Assembly: GCF_050402865.1 (NCBI RefSeq) | Contig: NZ_BAABMF010000008.1 | Coordinates: 124,001 to 188,000 of the forward strand | Direction: 5' to 3' | Source: Clostridium_AF sediminicola | Lineage (GTDB): Bacteria; Bacillota; Clostridia; Clostridiales; Clostridiaceae | Length of the DNA: 64,000 nt | Shown here: piece by piece, positions 18,010-26,190 of the stretch | How the letters are laid out: each line of letters starts with the position of its first letter | How positions within the stretch are numbered: position 1 is the stretch's first letter | Program-made: the position numbers and the translations under genes | Notes under the pieces: model-generated | The model's input: only the letters and a program-made list of their open reading frames with translations | Databases searched by the model: none | What the model was told of the DNA's origin: nothing

Positions 18010-18333
18010 TCAATGATTTATTCCGCTTATGTTTAATCCTACTACTCCTAATATTATTATAATTATTGATGCAATTTTTAAAACACTAGTTGTTTCCTTA
18101 AAAAATACTATACCAATGACTGATATAACTGCTATCCCTAAGCCTGACCAAACTGCGTAGGCTACTCCAATTTCTATTTTTTTCAAAGCAATAGCTAGTA
18201 ATACAAAACATATAATGTATGAAGTAAACATACCTATTGCTGGAATAATTCGTGTTAATCCTTGTGAAATTTTCATTAAGGTAGTAGCCAAAAGTTCAAA
18301 TATAATTGCTAAAAATAAATACATCCAATGCAT
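18010..18333 (-). CDS. Small multidrug resistance (SMR) family transporter
   Basis: 107 residues and four transmembrane helices. The essential acidic residue of the family is present as Glu13 in LAIIFELLATTLMK, and AYAVWSGLGIAVISVIGIVFFKE matches the third-helix motif. SMR proteins work as dimers that export cationic drugs, guanidinium or polyamines with proton exchange; which applies here is unknown. AAAGGAG precedes the ATG. The gene may be one half of a paired SMR, but no partner lies nearby. Confidence 0.88.
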   Translation of the reverse strand: MHWMYLFLAIIFELLATTLMKISQGLTRIIPAIGMFTSYIICFVLLAIALKKIEIGVAYAVWSGLGIAVISVIGIVFFKETTSVLKIASIIIIILGVVGLNISGINH

Positions 18334-18349
18334 TGTTTTCTCCTTTCTT

Positions 18350-18418
18350 AATAAGTTTGATATTTAGGTCAGAATCTTTATATAACTCAAATAATGATTC
18401 TTCAAGTTTTTTAACAAC
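18350..18418 (-). pseudogene. Short fragment of a GH4 glycosidase
   Basis: The minus strand encodes VVKKLEESLFELYKDSDL with no start or stop of its own. It matches the region of both GH4 enzymes here that reads EVVKRLENDLFELYKDENL (locus 1) and EVVKRTEAELFELYKDPNL (locus 2). It lies downstream of the intact GH4 gene, just beyond a perfect snap-back palindrome, and looks like the remains of a third GH4 copy or an aberrant duplication. Confidence 0.7.
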
Positions 18419-18458
18419 AATCTTTAAGTCTTCCTTTGGAAGACTTAAAGATTGTTGT
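18414..18458. terminator. Perfect 21-bp stem after the GH4 stop codon
   Basis: Arms of 21 bases (first arm begins ACAACAATC and ends GTCTTCC) enclose a 3-base loop. The hairpin begins at the GH4 stop codon and could stop transcription, but the exit on the minus strand is A-rich (TTAAAAAAC) rather than a T-run. It may therefore be a by-product of an inverted duplication. Confidence 0.5.
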
Positions 18459-19894
18459 TATTTGAAAAATTTTGGTAAATATTTTTTATGCGCTTCTAAC
18501 ATTTCGTCAAATAATTTTACTGCTTCTGTATCTGAAGTTATTAATGGATTATTATTCATTGCTACTAATGCTGCGTTTCGATCACCTTTAACTGCAGCTT
18601 CGCAAGTCAAGCGTTCAAATGCTTTAATATTTAATATTGTTCCACTAATAGTCGATGGCAGTTCTCCTATTGCAATTGGTTTAGGTCCATCAGCTGTAAT
18701 AACTGCAGCAATTTCTACTCCACTGTTTTTATCAATCTGATTTACTGCACCATTGTTTTTACAATTTACATATTGGATATCACCTTTATCATTATAGATT
18801 GATGCGATTAAGTTACATGCTGCATCACTGTAATGCGCACCTCCACGTTTTTCAAGTTGTGGTGGTTTAATTGCTAGATTTGGATCTTTATAAAGTTCGA
18901 ATAATTCTGCTTCTGTTCTCTTAACTACTTCTGCACGAACATTCCCTTCTTTATATTCTTCAAGTTCCTTTTCTAGCATTTCTTTTGTATGATAGTAATA
19001 CATCATATAGCCACATGGTATCGCTTTGATTCCACGTATAAATTCTTCTGTATATGGCATAATCATTGGAGTCTTAGATAAACTTGCTTCTTCATCTTTA
19101 GTTTCTTCTTCTTCTTCTTCTTCTTCTTCTTCTTCTTCTCCTTCTCCTTTTTTTGCCCAATTTTTAACCACTTCTTCCATCAGTTGTTTGATTCCACCTG
19201 ATTTATTAGAAAGCTCAATATATTTCTCAAGTACATCATTCATAATACTTTTACCATCTAAAAATACATCAGTTACAAAGAAATGATGATTAAGACCAGC
19301 AATTTCTAGTCGAATTCTGTCTTCTGATACATCTAAAATTTCAGCAATATTCATATGCATTCCAATTGGAACATTACATAACCCAGCTACTTTTTCATGA
19401 TCTGTATATCTAAGTACTGCCTCTGTAATCATTCCACTTGGATTGGCAAAGTTTATAAGCCAAGCATCAGGACATAATTCTTTAATATCTTTCACGATAT
19501 CTAAAATAACTGGTATGGTTCTAAATCCTTTGAACATTCCACCTGCTCCATTTGTCTCTTGACCGACTAATCCATGACTCAGTGGAATTCTTTCGTCTTT
19601 AATCCTAGCATCTAATAAGCCAACACGTATTTGTGTCGTTACAAAGTCAGCACCAGGCATTGCTTCTCTTCTATCAAGTGTTAAATGTATTTTCATTGGC
19701 AACCCTGCTTTTTCAACCATACGCTTGGCAAGATTCCCAACAATTTCTAACTTTTCTTTTCCTTCTTCAATATCAACTAACCATAATTCACTTACAGGCA
19801 ATTCTTCATATCTTTTGATAAATCCTTCAACAAGTTCTGGAGTGTACGAAGATCCTCCTCCTATTGTTACTATTTTTATAGGTTTCTTTTTCAT
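18458..19894 (-). CDS. GH4 family 6-phospho-beta-glucosidase with glutamate tract, locus 2
   Basis: 478 residues against 442 for the paralogue at 5648. All key GH4 elements are present: VTIGGGSSYTPELVEGF, QTNGAGGMFKG, Cys in AGLCNVPIG and His in AGLNHHFFV. The extra length comes mainly from an insertion near residues 235-270 that holds twelve consecutive GAA (Glu) codons followed by TKDEEASLSK. The insertion replaces a short surface stretch between the metal-binding His and the YTEEFIRG segment, so the active site should be intact. GGAGGA lies before the ATG. The GH1 gene is upstream in the same operon. Confidence 0.88.
   Translation of the reverse strand: MKKKPIKIVTIGGGSSYTPELVEGFIKRYEELPVSELWLVDIEEGKEKLEIVGNLAKRMVEKAGLPMKIHLTLDRREAMPGADFVTTQIRVGLLDARIKDERIPLSHGLVGQETNGAGGMFKGFRTIPVILDIVKDIKELCPDAWLINFANPSGMITEAVLRYTDHEKVAGLCNVPIGMHMNIAEILDVSEDRIRLEIAGLNHHFFVTDVFLDGKSIMNDVLEKYIELSNKSGGIKQLMEEVVKNWAKKGEGEEEEEEEEEEEETKDEEASLSKTPMIMPYTEEFIRGIKAIPCGYMMYYYHTKEMLEKELEEYKEGNVRAEVVKRTEAELFELYKDPNLAIKPPQLEKRGGAHYSDAACNLIASIYNDKGDIQYVNCKNNGAVNQIDKNSGVEIAAVITADGPKPIAIGELPSTISGTILNIKAFERLTCEAAVKGDRNAALVAMNNNPLITSDTEAVKLFDEMLEAHKKYLPKFFK
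19103..19138. repeat. (TTC)12 trinucleotide microsatellite within GH4 gene
   Basis: Twelve uninterrupted TTC units on the plus strand, read as GAA on the coding strand, followed by TCC TTC TCC. Because the unit is a triplet, slippage would change only the number of glutamates. It is absent from the paralogue. Confidence 0.95.
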
Positions 19895-19948
19895 ATAGTC
19901 TTCCTCCTAAAAATTGTATATTTGCTATAATAAAATGTACTCTATAGA

Positions 19949-21391
19949 TTAAATTTCTTCTCCATTTGTTGCAATCACATTCTTATACCAATGGAAACTC
20001 TTCTTTCTAGATCTTTCTAAAGTTCCATTTCCTTCATTATCTCTATCAACGTATATAAAGCCATAACGTTTCTTCATTTCACCTGTTGATGCAGAAACTA
20101 TGTCAATACATCCCCAAGGAGTGTACCCTATAAGCTCAACTCCATCTAAAACAGCTTCCTTCATTTCCTTAACATGCTCTCTTATGTACTCGATTCTATA
20201 ATCGTCAATAATTGAGCCATCTTCCTCAATCTTATCTATAGAACCTAATCCATTTTCTACTATGAATAATGGTTTTTGATATCTGTCATGTAAAGTGTTG
20301 CATGTAATTCTTAATCCCTTTGGGTCAATTAGCCATCCCCATTCAGAAGACTTAAGATAAGGATTTTCTATTGTATCAAACACATTACCATCTGTCATAT
20401 TCTTTAAAATTTCTGGATCTCTACTTGCACATCCACTCGAATAATAACTAAACCCTATGTAGTCTACTGTATACGTCTTAAGCAACTCTTCATCTCTTGG
20501 CTCCATAATAATTTCTATACTATTTTCTCTGAAGAATCTCTTAGCGTACCCAGGGTATTCTCCCCTTGATTGAACATCTATAAAGAAGTAATTTTCTCTA
20601 TCTTTATCAATAGCTTCTTGAACATCATTTGGGTTACAAGTATAAGGATAAGTTACCCCTGCTGCAAGCATACATCCCACCATAGCTTCTGGCATTATTT
20701 CACGTGCTGCTTTCGTAGCTAATGCACTTGCAACTAACTGATGATGAGCAGCTTGATACATTACTTGCGTCTTATTTTCACCTTCGTTAAATACTAATCC
20801 TGCACCAACAAATGGAAGGTGTAATAACATATTTATTTCATTAATAGTCATCCAATATTTAACCTTATTCTTATATCTTGCAAAGATAGTTTTAGTATAT
20901 CTTTCATAGAACTTAGCAAGCTTTCTGCTTCTCCATCCACCATAGTTTTCTATTAAAGCTACCGGTATATCAAAATGGCAAATAGTAACTACTGGTTGAA
21001 TATCATACTTCAACATTTCATCAAATAGCTCATCATAGAACTTTAATCCTTCTTCATTTGGAGTTTCATCATCACCATTCGGGAAAATCCTAGCCCAAGC
21101 TATAGATATCCTTAAACACTTAAAGCCCATTTCCCCAAATAATGCTATATCTTCTCTAAATCTATGATAGAAATCTATCCCTTCATGTGATGGGTAAAAT
21201 TCTCCATCCACTAACTTTAAGCTTTCTGGATTACCAAGCATAACCTTAAATCTATTTTTACCAGTTGGGCAAAGGTCTATATTAGTTAGACCTTTACCTC
21301 CTTCTTTATATGCACCTTCGCATTGATTTGCTGCTAAAGCGCCTCCCCATAGAAAATTTTCTGGAAATCCTAATTTATTTGACATAACCAT
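19949..21391 (-). CDS. GH1 family 6-phospho-beta-glucosidase, locus 2
   Basis: 480 residues, a close paralogue of the locus 1 enzyme. It has FLWGGALAANQCEGAY, acid/base Glu in WMTINEINM, and nucleophile Glu in PLFIVENGLGSID. The C-terminal part (KKRYGFIYVDRDNEGNGTL) is nearly the same as in locus 1. Two ATGs two codons apart follow AAAGGAAAGG; the first is used here. It lies between the PTS gene (14 bases upstream) and GH4 (54 bases downstream), so import and both hydrolases form one operon. Confidence 0.92.
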   Translation of the reverse strand: MVMSNKLGFPENFLWGGALAANQCEGAYKEGGKGLTNIDLCPTGKNRFKVMLGNPESLKLVDGEFYPSHEGIDFYHRFREDIALFGEMGFKCLRISIAWARIFPNGDDETPNEEGLKFYDELFDEMLKYDIQPVVTICHFDIPVALIENYGGWRSRKLAKFYERYTKTIFARYKNKVKYWMTINEINMLLHLPFVGAGLVFNEGENKTQVMYQAAHHQLVASALATKAAREIMPEAMVGCMLAAGVTYPYTCNPNDVQEAIDKDRENYFFIDVQSRGEYPGYAKRFFRENSIEIIMEPRDEELLKTYTVDYIGFSYYSSGCASRDPEILKNMTDGNVFDTIENPYLKSSEWGWLIDPKGLRITCNTLHDRYQKPLFIVENGLGSIDKIEEDGSIIDDYRIEYIREHVKEMKEAVLDGVELIGYTPWGCIDIVSASTGEMKKRYGFIYVDRDNEGNGTLERSRKKSFHWYKNVIATNGEEI

Positions 21392-21405
21392 TTTCCTTTC
21401 CTTTG

Positions 21406-23289
21406 TTAAATCACTACTGTTAATAAGTTTCCTCTATAATTTATGTCAGCCTTATCAGTTTCAATAATATCTAAGTAATTAGCAGAATTGGTTACAATCA
21501 CAGGGGTTATAACTGAATATCCAGCCTCTTCTATAGCCCTTTTGTCAAATTCCAATATAACATCACCCTTTTTCACCTTATCTCCTTGTTTTAACTTTGG
21601 AGTAAAGTGTTTTCCTTCTAATTGTACAGTGTTCATACCAACGTGAATTAAGATTTCAACACCCTTATCTGTAGTTATTCCTATAGCATGTCCTGTTGGG
21701 AAAACAGTTGTTAGTACTCCATCAGCCGGAGCTACAACCTTACCTTCTGATGGTTCTATAGCAATACCTTTTCCTAATACACCCGTTGAAAAAGCTTGAT
21801 CCTTAACATCTGACAGTGCTGTAACTTTTCCCTTTAGAGGACTACCTATAACTTCTTGCTTTACGAAAGTTTTACCCTTATTTTCTTCAACAACTTCATC
21901 ATCTTCAAATTTCATAAAATACATTACTACAAAACCGGCAATGAAAGCAAAAATCATAGCAGCCATCGCGCCATAAAAACCTTTGTCTAATCCTGTGTTT
22001 GGATTAATGTAATTTGGTATACCAAAGATACCCATTCCACCAATTACCTGCTCGGCTGAACCTGCCCATCCCATGATTCCACCACCTATAGCAGCTATAA
22101 AGCAGCTTAGTATAAATGGTTTCTTAAGAGGTAATGTAATACCATAAATTGCAGGCTCCGTAACGCCAAATATACCTGAAATAAATGCTGGTATTGATAA
22201 AGATTTTAATTTCTTATTCTTTGTTTTAAGCATTATTGCTAATACTATCCCAGTTTGTGCAAAAGATGCGGCAAAATAAGGAGCAATAATCGGATCATAT
22301 CCTAAAGTTGCCATATTGCTAAAGTAAATAGGGAATATTCCCCAGTGTAATCCAAACATAACAAGTACCTGCCAAAAACCACCCATCATAACTCCATAAA
22401 AAGTTGGACTGATATTATGTAGGGCAAGTGAACCTACACCTACCAACTGACCTCCCCATGTTGCTATAGGGCCAATCAGTATAAATGTTAATGGACAAAC
22501 AACTAGTAATGTACTAAATGGAACTAAGAAACTTTTAACAACATCTGGAATTATCTTTTTAAATAACTTTTCAAACTTTGAGGCTGCAAAAGTAGCTAAG
22601 ATTATTGGAATAACACTTGATGCATAATCCATTATAATAACTGGAATTCCTAAGAATGTTATATACACAGGGGACTCTATTATTGTACCTTCGAACAATG
22701 TATATAATGGTTCACCTGCAGTCAAACCACCAAGTGCTGGATAAACAAGTGCTGCACCTATTGCCATCCCAACAAAGTGATTTAATTTAAACTTGTTAGC
22801 AGCTGTGTATCCTAAGAATATTGGGAAAAAGTAGAAAAAGCAATCTCCTACTGCATTTAAAATGCTAAAGGTACCTGAATCATATGAAAGCCAACCGAAA
22901 GCTATGAATAATGCAGTAAAACCTTTAATCATACCAGTAGCTGCTAATACTCCAAGAACTGGTGTGAATATTCCTGAAACTGTATCTACAAAAGTATTAA
23001 ATAATCCTGTTTTTTCTTCTGTTTCATCTGATGCCGCTGTACTAAATCCACCTACATCCAACACCTCTTCATAAACATCCGGTACATGGTTCCCTATAAC
23101 TACTTGATATTGTCCCCCACTTTGAATAACCGTTATAACACCATCCATATTTTTTAATGCTTCTGTGTTTGCCTTCTTTTCATCCTTTAATTTAAAACGT
23201 AGACGTGTAACACAATGAGCTAAGCTATTAACATTTTCTTTTCCACCAACATTTTTTATAATGTCATTTGCCAATTTTTGATATTTCAT
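21406..23289 (-). CDS. bglP: PTS beta-glucoside transporter, EIIBCA, locus 2
   Basis: 627 residues with EIIB (phosphocysteine Cys26 in AHCVTRLRF), EIIC with about ten helices (VTEPAIYGITLPLKKPF, LHWGIFPIYFSNMATLGYD) and EIIA (phosphohistidine in VEILIHVGMNTVQLEGKHF). An ATG at 23310 is in frame, but GGAGAG lies between it and the ATG at 23289, which fits better. EIIC differs considerably from the locus 1 permease, so the two probably prefer different sugars. The leader has one RAT/terminator. Confidence 0.92.
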   Translation of the reverse strand: MKYQKLANDIIKNVGGKENVNSLAHCVTRLRFKLKDEKKANTEALKNMDGVITVIQSGGQYQVVIGNHVPDVYEEVLDVGGFSTAASDETEEKTGLFNTFVDTVSGIFTPVLGVLAATGMIKGFTALFIAFGWLSYDSGTFSILNAVGDCFFYFFPIFLGYTAANKFKLNHFVGMAIGAALVYPALGGLTAGEPLYTLFEGTIIESPVYITFLGIPVIIMDYASSVIPIILATFAASKFEKLFKKIIPDVVKSFLVPFSTLLVVCPLTFILIGPIATWGGQLVGVGSLALHNISPTFYGVMMGGFWQVLVMFGLHWGIFPIYFSNMATLGYDPIIAPYFAASFAQTGIVLAIMLKTKNKKLKSLSIPAFISGIFGVTEPAIYGITLPLKKPFILSCFIAAIGGGIMGWAGSAEQVIGGMGIFGIPNYINPNTGLDKGFYGAMAAMIFAFIAGFVVMYFMKFEDDEVVEENKGKTFVKQEVIGSPLKGKVTALSDVKDQAFSTGVLGKGIAIEPSEGKVVAPADGVLTTVFPTGHAIGITTDKGVEILIHVGMNTVQLEGKHFTPKLKQGDKVKKGDVILEFDKRAIEEAGYSVITPVIVTNSANYLDIIETDKADINYRGNLLTVVI

Positions 23290-23320
23290 AATAACTCTCC
23301 TTTTTTTCATATTTATTTAT

Positions 23321-23402
23321 AAAAAAAAAGCAACACCAAGTAAATAGAATAATCCTTAATTCTATCATTTTCGGTCTCGCCTGGTTTACCAGTAACAATC
23401 CT
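23321..23402 (-). promoter_or_regulatory. RAT/terminator switch upstream of locus 2 PTS gene
   Basis: The minus strand carries GGATTGTTACTGG, spacer, then CCAGGCGAGACC (RAT, 23402 to 23372). It overlaps a terminator whose outer arms are GCGAGACC and GGTGTTGC and whose inner stem is GATAGAAT/ATTCTATT, followed by a T-run. The RAT 3' half is GGCGAGACC rather than the GGCAAAACC of locus 1. Confidence 0.85.
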
Positions 23403-23412
23403 AAATATTTTA

Positions 23413-24243
23413 TTATTTTTGAGTGACCCTTTGAATATGAAGGGTCAAGTACAATTTTTCCTCATCACTTAACTCTATTTGTAGATATTTTTCTATTTTA
23501 AGCATACAATTATATGCCTTTTTATATTTTGCTTGTCCTTGCTTTAATAAGAAATCATCCAGCTCTGATTCTATCTTTTCTTCTTCATCTAATCTTTTGA
23601 AGAAGAATCTTAAATGAGTAACAAATCTTTCATAGCCTAGAGATTTATCATCTAATTCAATGTTATAGGTATATTTAACTATATTTAAAACATCCATTAT
23701 CTTTTCGGTTATATTACGCATATTCACTACGCTACTACCAGAACTGTTTACCTGTGCATTTATTAGATGAAGCGCTATATTTCCAGCTTCACCCTCAGGT
23801 AATCTATTACCTATTTCACTTTCAATAAAATCTAATGCTTTTAGCCCTACAGCGAATTCCTTAGGATAAAACTTTTTAATCTCCCAAATTAATACATTAG
23901 AAGTATTGAATCCTTGTTCAAAAATTTTTAGAGCATTACTAATATGATCTGTTAGGGTAACATATATGTAATCATTTAACTTAATATTTAAAATATTTTG
24001 TGCATATTCTATAATGTCATAGCATAGAGATACATGTTCTACTGGAACATCTTCTAGTAATAACTTGAATTTTTCAGAAGCTTCTTTTTGTTTAAGAATA
24101 AAAGTTTTTTCAACTAGATTTTCATCAATATTTTCTCCTACCTTTTTCTTAAAACCAATTCCACATCCCATAACAACAATCTCTTGTTTAGAAGTGTTCT
24201 TTGCTAACACTGCATTAAGATTAAAAATCTTTTTAATTATCAA
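23413..24243 (-). CDS. licT: BglG/LicT family transcription antiterminator, locus 2
   Basis: 276 residues: CAT RNA-binding domain (MIIKKIFNLNAVLAKN, GCGIGFKKKVGE) and two PRDs with all four histidines (TLTDHISNAL, IALHLINAQ, FVTHLRFF, LTLHIQRV). It differs enough from the locus 1 protein, especially in the CAT domain, to allow a separate RNA target. It lies 100 bases upstream of the PTS gene and has its own RAT leader. The RBS region is CCCCC-rich on the plus strand, giving GGGGGTGATT before the ATG. Confidence 0.92.
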   Translation of the reverse strand: MIIKKIFNLNAVLAKNTSKQEIVVMGCGIGFKKKVGENIDENLVEKTFILKQKEASEKFKLLLEDVPVEHVSLCYDIIEYAQNILNIKLNDYIYVTLTDHISNALKIFEQGFNTSNVLIWEIKKFYPKEFAVGLKALDFIESEIGNRLPEGEAGNIALHLINAQVNSSGSSVVNMRNITEKIMDVLNIVKYTYNIELDDKSLGYERFVTHLRFFFKRLDEEEKIESELDDFLLKQGQAKYKKAYNCMLKIEKYLQIELSDEEKLYLTLHIQRVTQK

Positions 24244-24252
24244 TTAAATCAC

Positions 24253-24285
24253 CCCCATATGCATTAGTTAATTTACATTATAAAA
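24253..24285. repeat. 33-bp direct repeat, first copy
   Basis: The segment from CCCCATAT to TTACATTATAAAA recurs at 24792-24824 with two mismatches. The first copy is the RBS/leader of licT; the second lies beyond the broken tetR. This shows a local duplication around the scar. Confidence 0.75.
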
Positions 24286-24287
24286 TA

Positions 24288-24370
24288 AAAAAACCTTAAT
24301 TAATCAAATGAGACAAAATTGGCCTCTTTTGATTAATTAAAGTTTCGCCTGATCGAATCAGTAACCACCC
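24288..24370 (-). promoter_or_regulatory. Divergent RAT/terminator switch upstream of locus 2 licT
   Basis: The minus strand reads GGGTGGTTACTGATTCG then ATCAGGCGAAACTT. It keeps the TTACTG and CAGGCGAAAC parts of a RAT but has lost the usual GGATTG start. It overlaps a long terminator stem, AAACTTTAATTAATCAAAAG with its partner, followed by T7. The position and overlap match the other three leaders. Confidence 0.78.
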
Positions 24371-24460
24371 ATTAATTACTTGTACCCGTTTACAGTAAAA
24401 TATTAACCTATTTTATTCCTTTTGTCAATGCCTTTTTTAATTGTTACACTCCTTCACAAA

Positions 24461-24700
24461 AGTTTTATTTGATAGAATAAAAAAAGAAATTGAATTTGCT
24501 AATATGACAATTAATAAGCTTATGACATTCATAAACATAAGATTCTTATAGAAAAAGGATTTGAGAAAAATATGAAAAAGAAAACATCGCGACAGATAAA
24601 GGCTGAAAATACAAAGGCAAATATTTTGGAAGCATTTGTTAAATAGTCATTCTCTATTAGTTTCGGCAGTTCCCAAAAGAAAGCAAGTTCCTTTCCATCA
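24461..24700 (+). pseudogene. Deleted copy of tetR
   Basis: Both flanks match the intact tetR region at 15294-16005. The 5' part (AGTTTTATTTGATAGAATAA, GGATTTGAGAAAAATATG and the first 19 codons) is joined directly to the last codons (TTTGTTAAATAG) and the 3' flank with TTTCGGCAGTTCCC. An in-frame deletion of about 520 bases has left an ORF of 24 codons (24572-24646) without the HTH or ligand domain. The flanking sequence still keeps the order licT then tetR seen in locus 1, minus the OYE gene. Confidence 0.88.
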
Positions 24701-24702
24701 AA

Positions 24703-24740
24703 AATGTGCTGTCTCAGAATTCGTTGTGAGACAGCACATT
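24703..24740. terminator. Hairpin after tetR scar
   Basis: AATGTGCTGTCTCA pairs with TGAGACAGCACATT around a 9-base loop. The exit is T-poor, so it could be a terminator or only a structured repeat. Confidence 0.55.
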
Positions 24741-24791
24741 CTCATAATTAATTTAAGTTACATATATGAAACTTCTAGAGTTGTTAATTCT

Positions 24792-24824
24792 CCCCATATC
24801 AATTAGTTAATTTACATTATAAAA
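24792..24824. repeat. 33-bp direct repeat, second copy
   Basis: Partner of the repeat at 24253-24285. It lies just upstream of the PadR promoter and tandem operators. Confidence 0.75.
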
Positions 24825-24834
24825 CCACTTTTCA

Positions 24835-24897
24835 CTACTTTACTATATAGAGTAGCTAGTGTATAATAGAAATATACTACTTTACTATATAGAGTAG
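24835..24897 (+). promoter_or_regulatory. PadR promoter with two tandem operators
   Basis: Two identical 21-base near-palindromes (CTACTTTAC ... GAGTAG, at 24835-24855 and 24877-24897) are spaced 42 bases start to start, four helical turns. The first overlaps a TTTACT -35 (24839), the second lies just after a TATAAT -10 (24862-24867, 17-base spacer). This is a textbook autorepression layout for the PadR gene that starts at 24911. Confidence 0.8.
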
Positions 24898-24910
24898 TGG
24901 AGGTGAAATA

Positions 24911-25258
24911 ATGATAGATCGTGCACAATTATTAAAGGGACTCTTAGAGGGGTGTATCCTTAAAATCATTGCTCAAGGGGAAACCTACGGCTACCAGATT
25001 ACCAGCGATTTAAACAATTCTGGTTTTTATGACCTTAATGAGGGAAGTGTTTATCCTGTGTTGATACGTCTTGAAAAAAAAGGACTTGTTGATACTGAGA
25101 CAAAAAAATCTTCTCTTGGACCCAGACGAAAATATTTTAAAATCACACTAGAAGGAGAAAAATATTTAGAGTCATTTACAGAAATATGGAGTGAAATCTC
25201 ACATAACGTCCATAATATTTTGAAAGGTGGTGCTATTAATGAATTATCAAGGAAATAA
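24911..25258 (+). CDS. PadR family transcriptional regulator
   Basis: 115 residues with the PadR winged helix: LLEGCILKIIAQGETYGYQITSDL, LNEGSVYPVLIRLEKKGLVDTE and GPRRKYFKITLEGEKYL. It has a short C-terminal dimerisation helix, as in subfamily 2. GGAGGTG lies before the ATG. It should repress itself and the overlapping membrane-protein gene through the tandem sites at 24835-24897. Confidence 0.9.
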   Translation: MIDRAQLLKGLLEGCILKIIAQGETYGYQITSDLNNSGFYDLNEGSVYPVLIRLEKKGLVDTETKKSSLGPRRKYFKITLEGEKYLESFTEIWSEISHNVHNILKGGAINELSRK

Positions 25259-26069
25259 TAAATTGTTTATGTCAATTGGATTAACTGTTCTTTTAATGGT
25301 AACTTTGCTAATATTAGTTGCTGCTAAACCTGGAGCAAGAAGTGTGTTAATAATATTTTCAGGATTGATTATTATAATGGCATTCTTAGGTGTCTATTTT
25401 ACGTACAAACAACTAGCTCATACTAAAGTGCGTATAAAACAACTTCCTGTAAGTTATCAATCAGTATACTTGGATGCCAATGAATTGATAGGTACTTATG
25501 GGATACAAAAGGGAGAAAAACAAGAAATTATGAATATGATTCTTGAAATCTTTGAACATGCAAGTCTTGATAATCGAGAAGTTGAAGAAGTTATTAATTA
25601 TGATTTAGGAACATTTGTTGGAGGTTTTATCAATGAGACAGGAAAAGTCCACAATGGATTTTATCTTTTTAGTTATTCAACATCACTTTTTATTGGATAC
25701 TTACTCTTGATGAAAACTTATAAAGTAGTACGAACAGGAAATGTTTCCATGGCAATGCTACACTCAGAAACACTAGATGTAGGATTAGTAGTTACCTATG
25801 GACTCATTGCGTATTTGTTCTTCCCTTGGTTGCTATTAACAATACAACGATCAGCAAAATACCAGTGGCAAGGAATCAAACGCATTCAAATTTTATTCCC
25901 ATTTGTGATTCCTCTTGGCTTAATGTCAGGTTTAATTTTAATAGATGATCCTGCATTCATCAAAATTATTGATAGACCAATTCCTATCTTTACGAATATA
26001 TGGTCAGTTGCAATAGGTATAATCTTGTTACTATGTAGCTTCTGGATGATGAAGTCAAATAAAAAATAA
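25239..26069 (+). CDS. Membrane protein co-encoded with PadR (DUF1048-like region)
   Basis: 276 residues with two N-terminal helices (about 8-55), a cytoplasmic region (60-130) whose helices KQEIMNMILEIFEHASLDNREVEEVI resemble DUF1048, and four more helices to the end. AAAGGTGG points to the ATG at 25239, within the last codons of padR, a 20-base overlap that couples the two. PadR partners of this kind are often exporters or sensors in membrane stress; the function here is unknown. Confidence 0.7.
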   Translation: MNYQGNNKLFMSIGLTVLLMVTLLILVAAKPGARSVLIIFSGLIIIMAFLGVYFTYKQLAHTKVRIKQLPVSYQSVYLDANELIGTYGIQKGEKQEIMNMILEIFEHASLDNREVEEVINYDLGTFVGGFINETGKVHNGFYLFSYSTSLFIGYLLLMKTYKVVRTGNVSMAMLHSETLDVGLVVTYGLIAYLFFPWLLLTIQRSAKYQWQGIKRIQILFPFVIPLGLMSGLILIDDPAFIKIIDRPIPIFTNIWSVAIGIILLLCSFWMMKSNKK

Positions 26070-26088
26070 TACAAATATTATTTAATAA

Positions 26089-26117
26089 TTGACATATATG
26101 TAATACATCTATATCAT
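26089..26117 (+). promoter_or_regulatory. Promoter of NifX-like gene
   Basis: TTGACA (26089-26094) and TATCAT (26112-26117) are separated by 17 bases, 74 bases before the start codon. The TTGACATATAT part is still present in front of the broken copy at 29500. Confidence 0.65.
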
Positions 26118-26190
26118 ATTAAAAAGAGCATATACTAATAATTCCATAAGTGTATCATGCTTCTAAGATAATTTAAGGGGGAAATTTTAT

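Noticed and set aside
19026..19286. 86-residue serine-rich ORF on the plus strand
   Set aside because: It is the antisense of the glutamate tract in the GH4 gene (TTC read as Ser) and has no ribosome-binding site.
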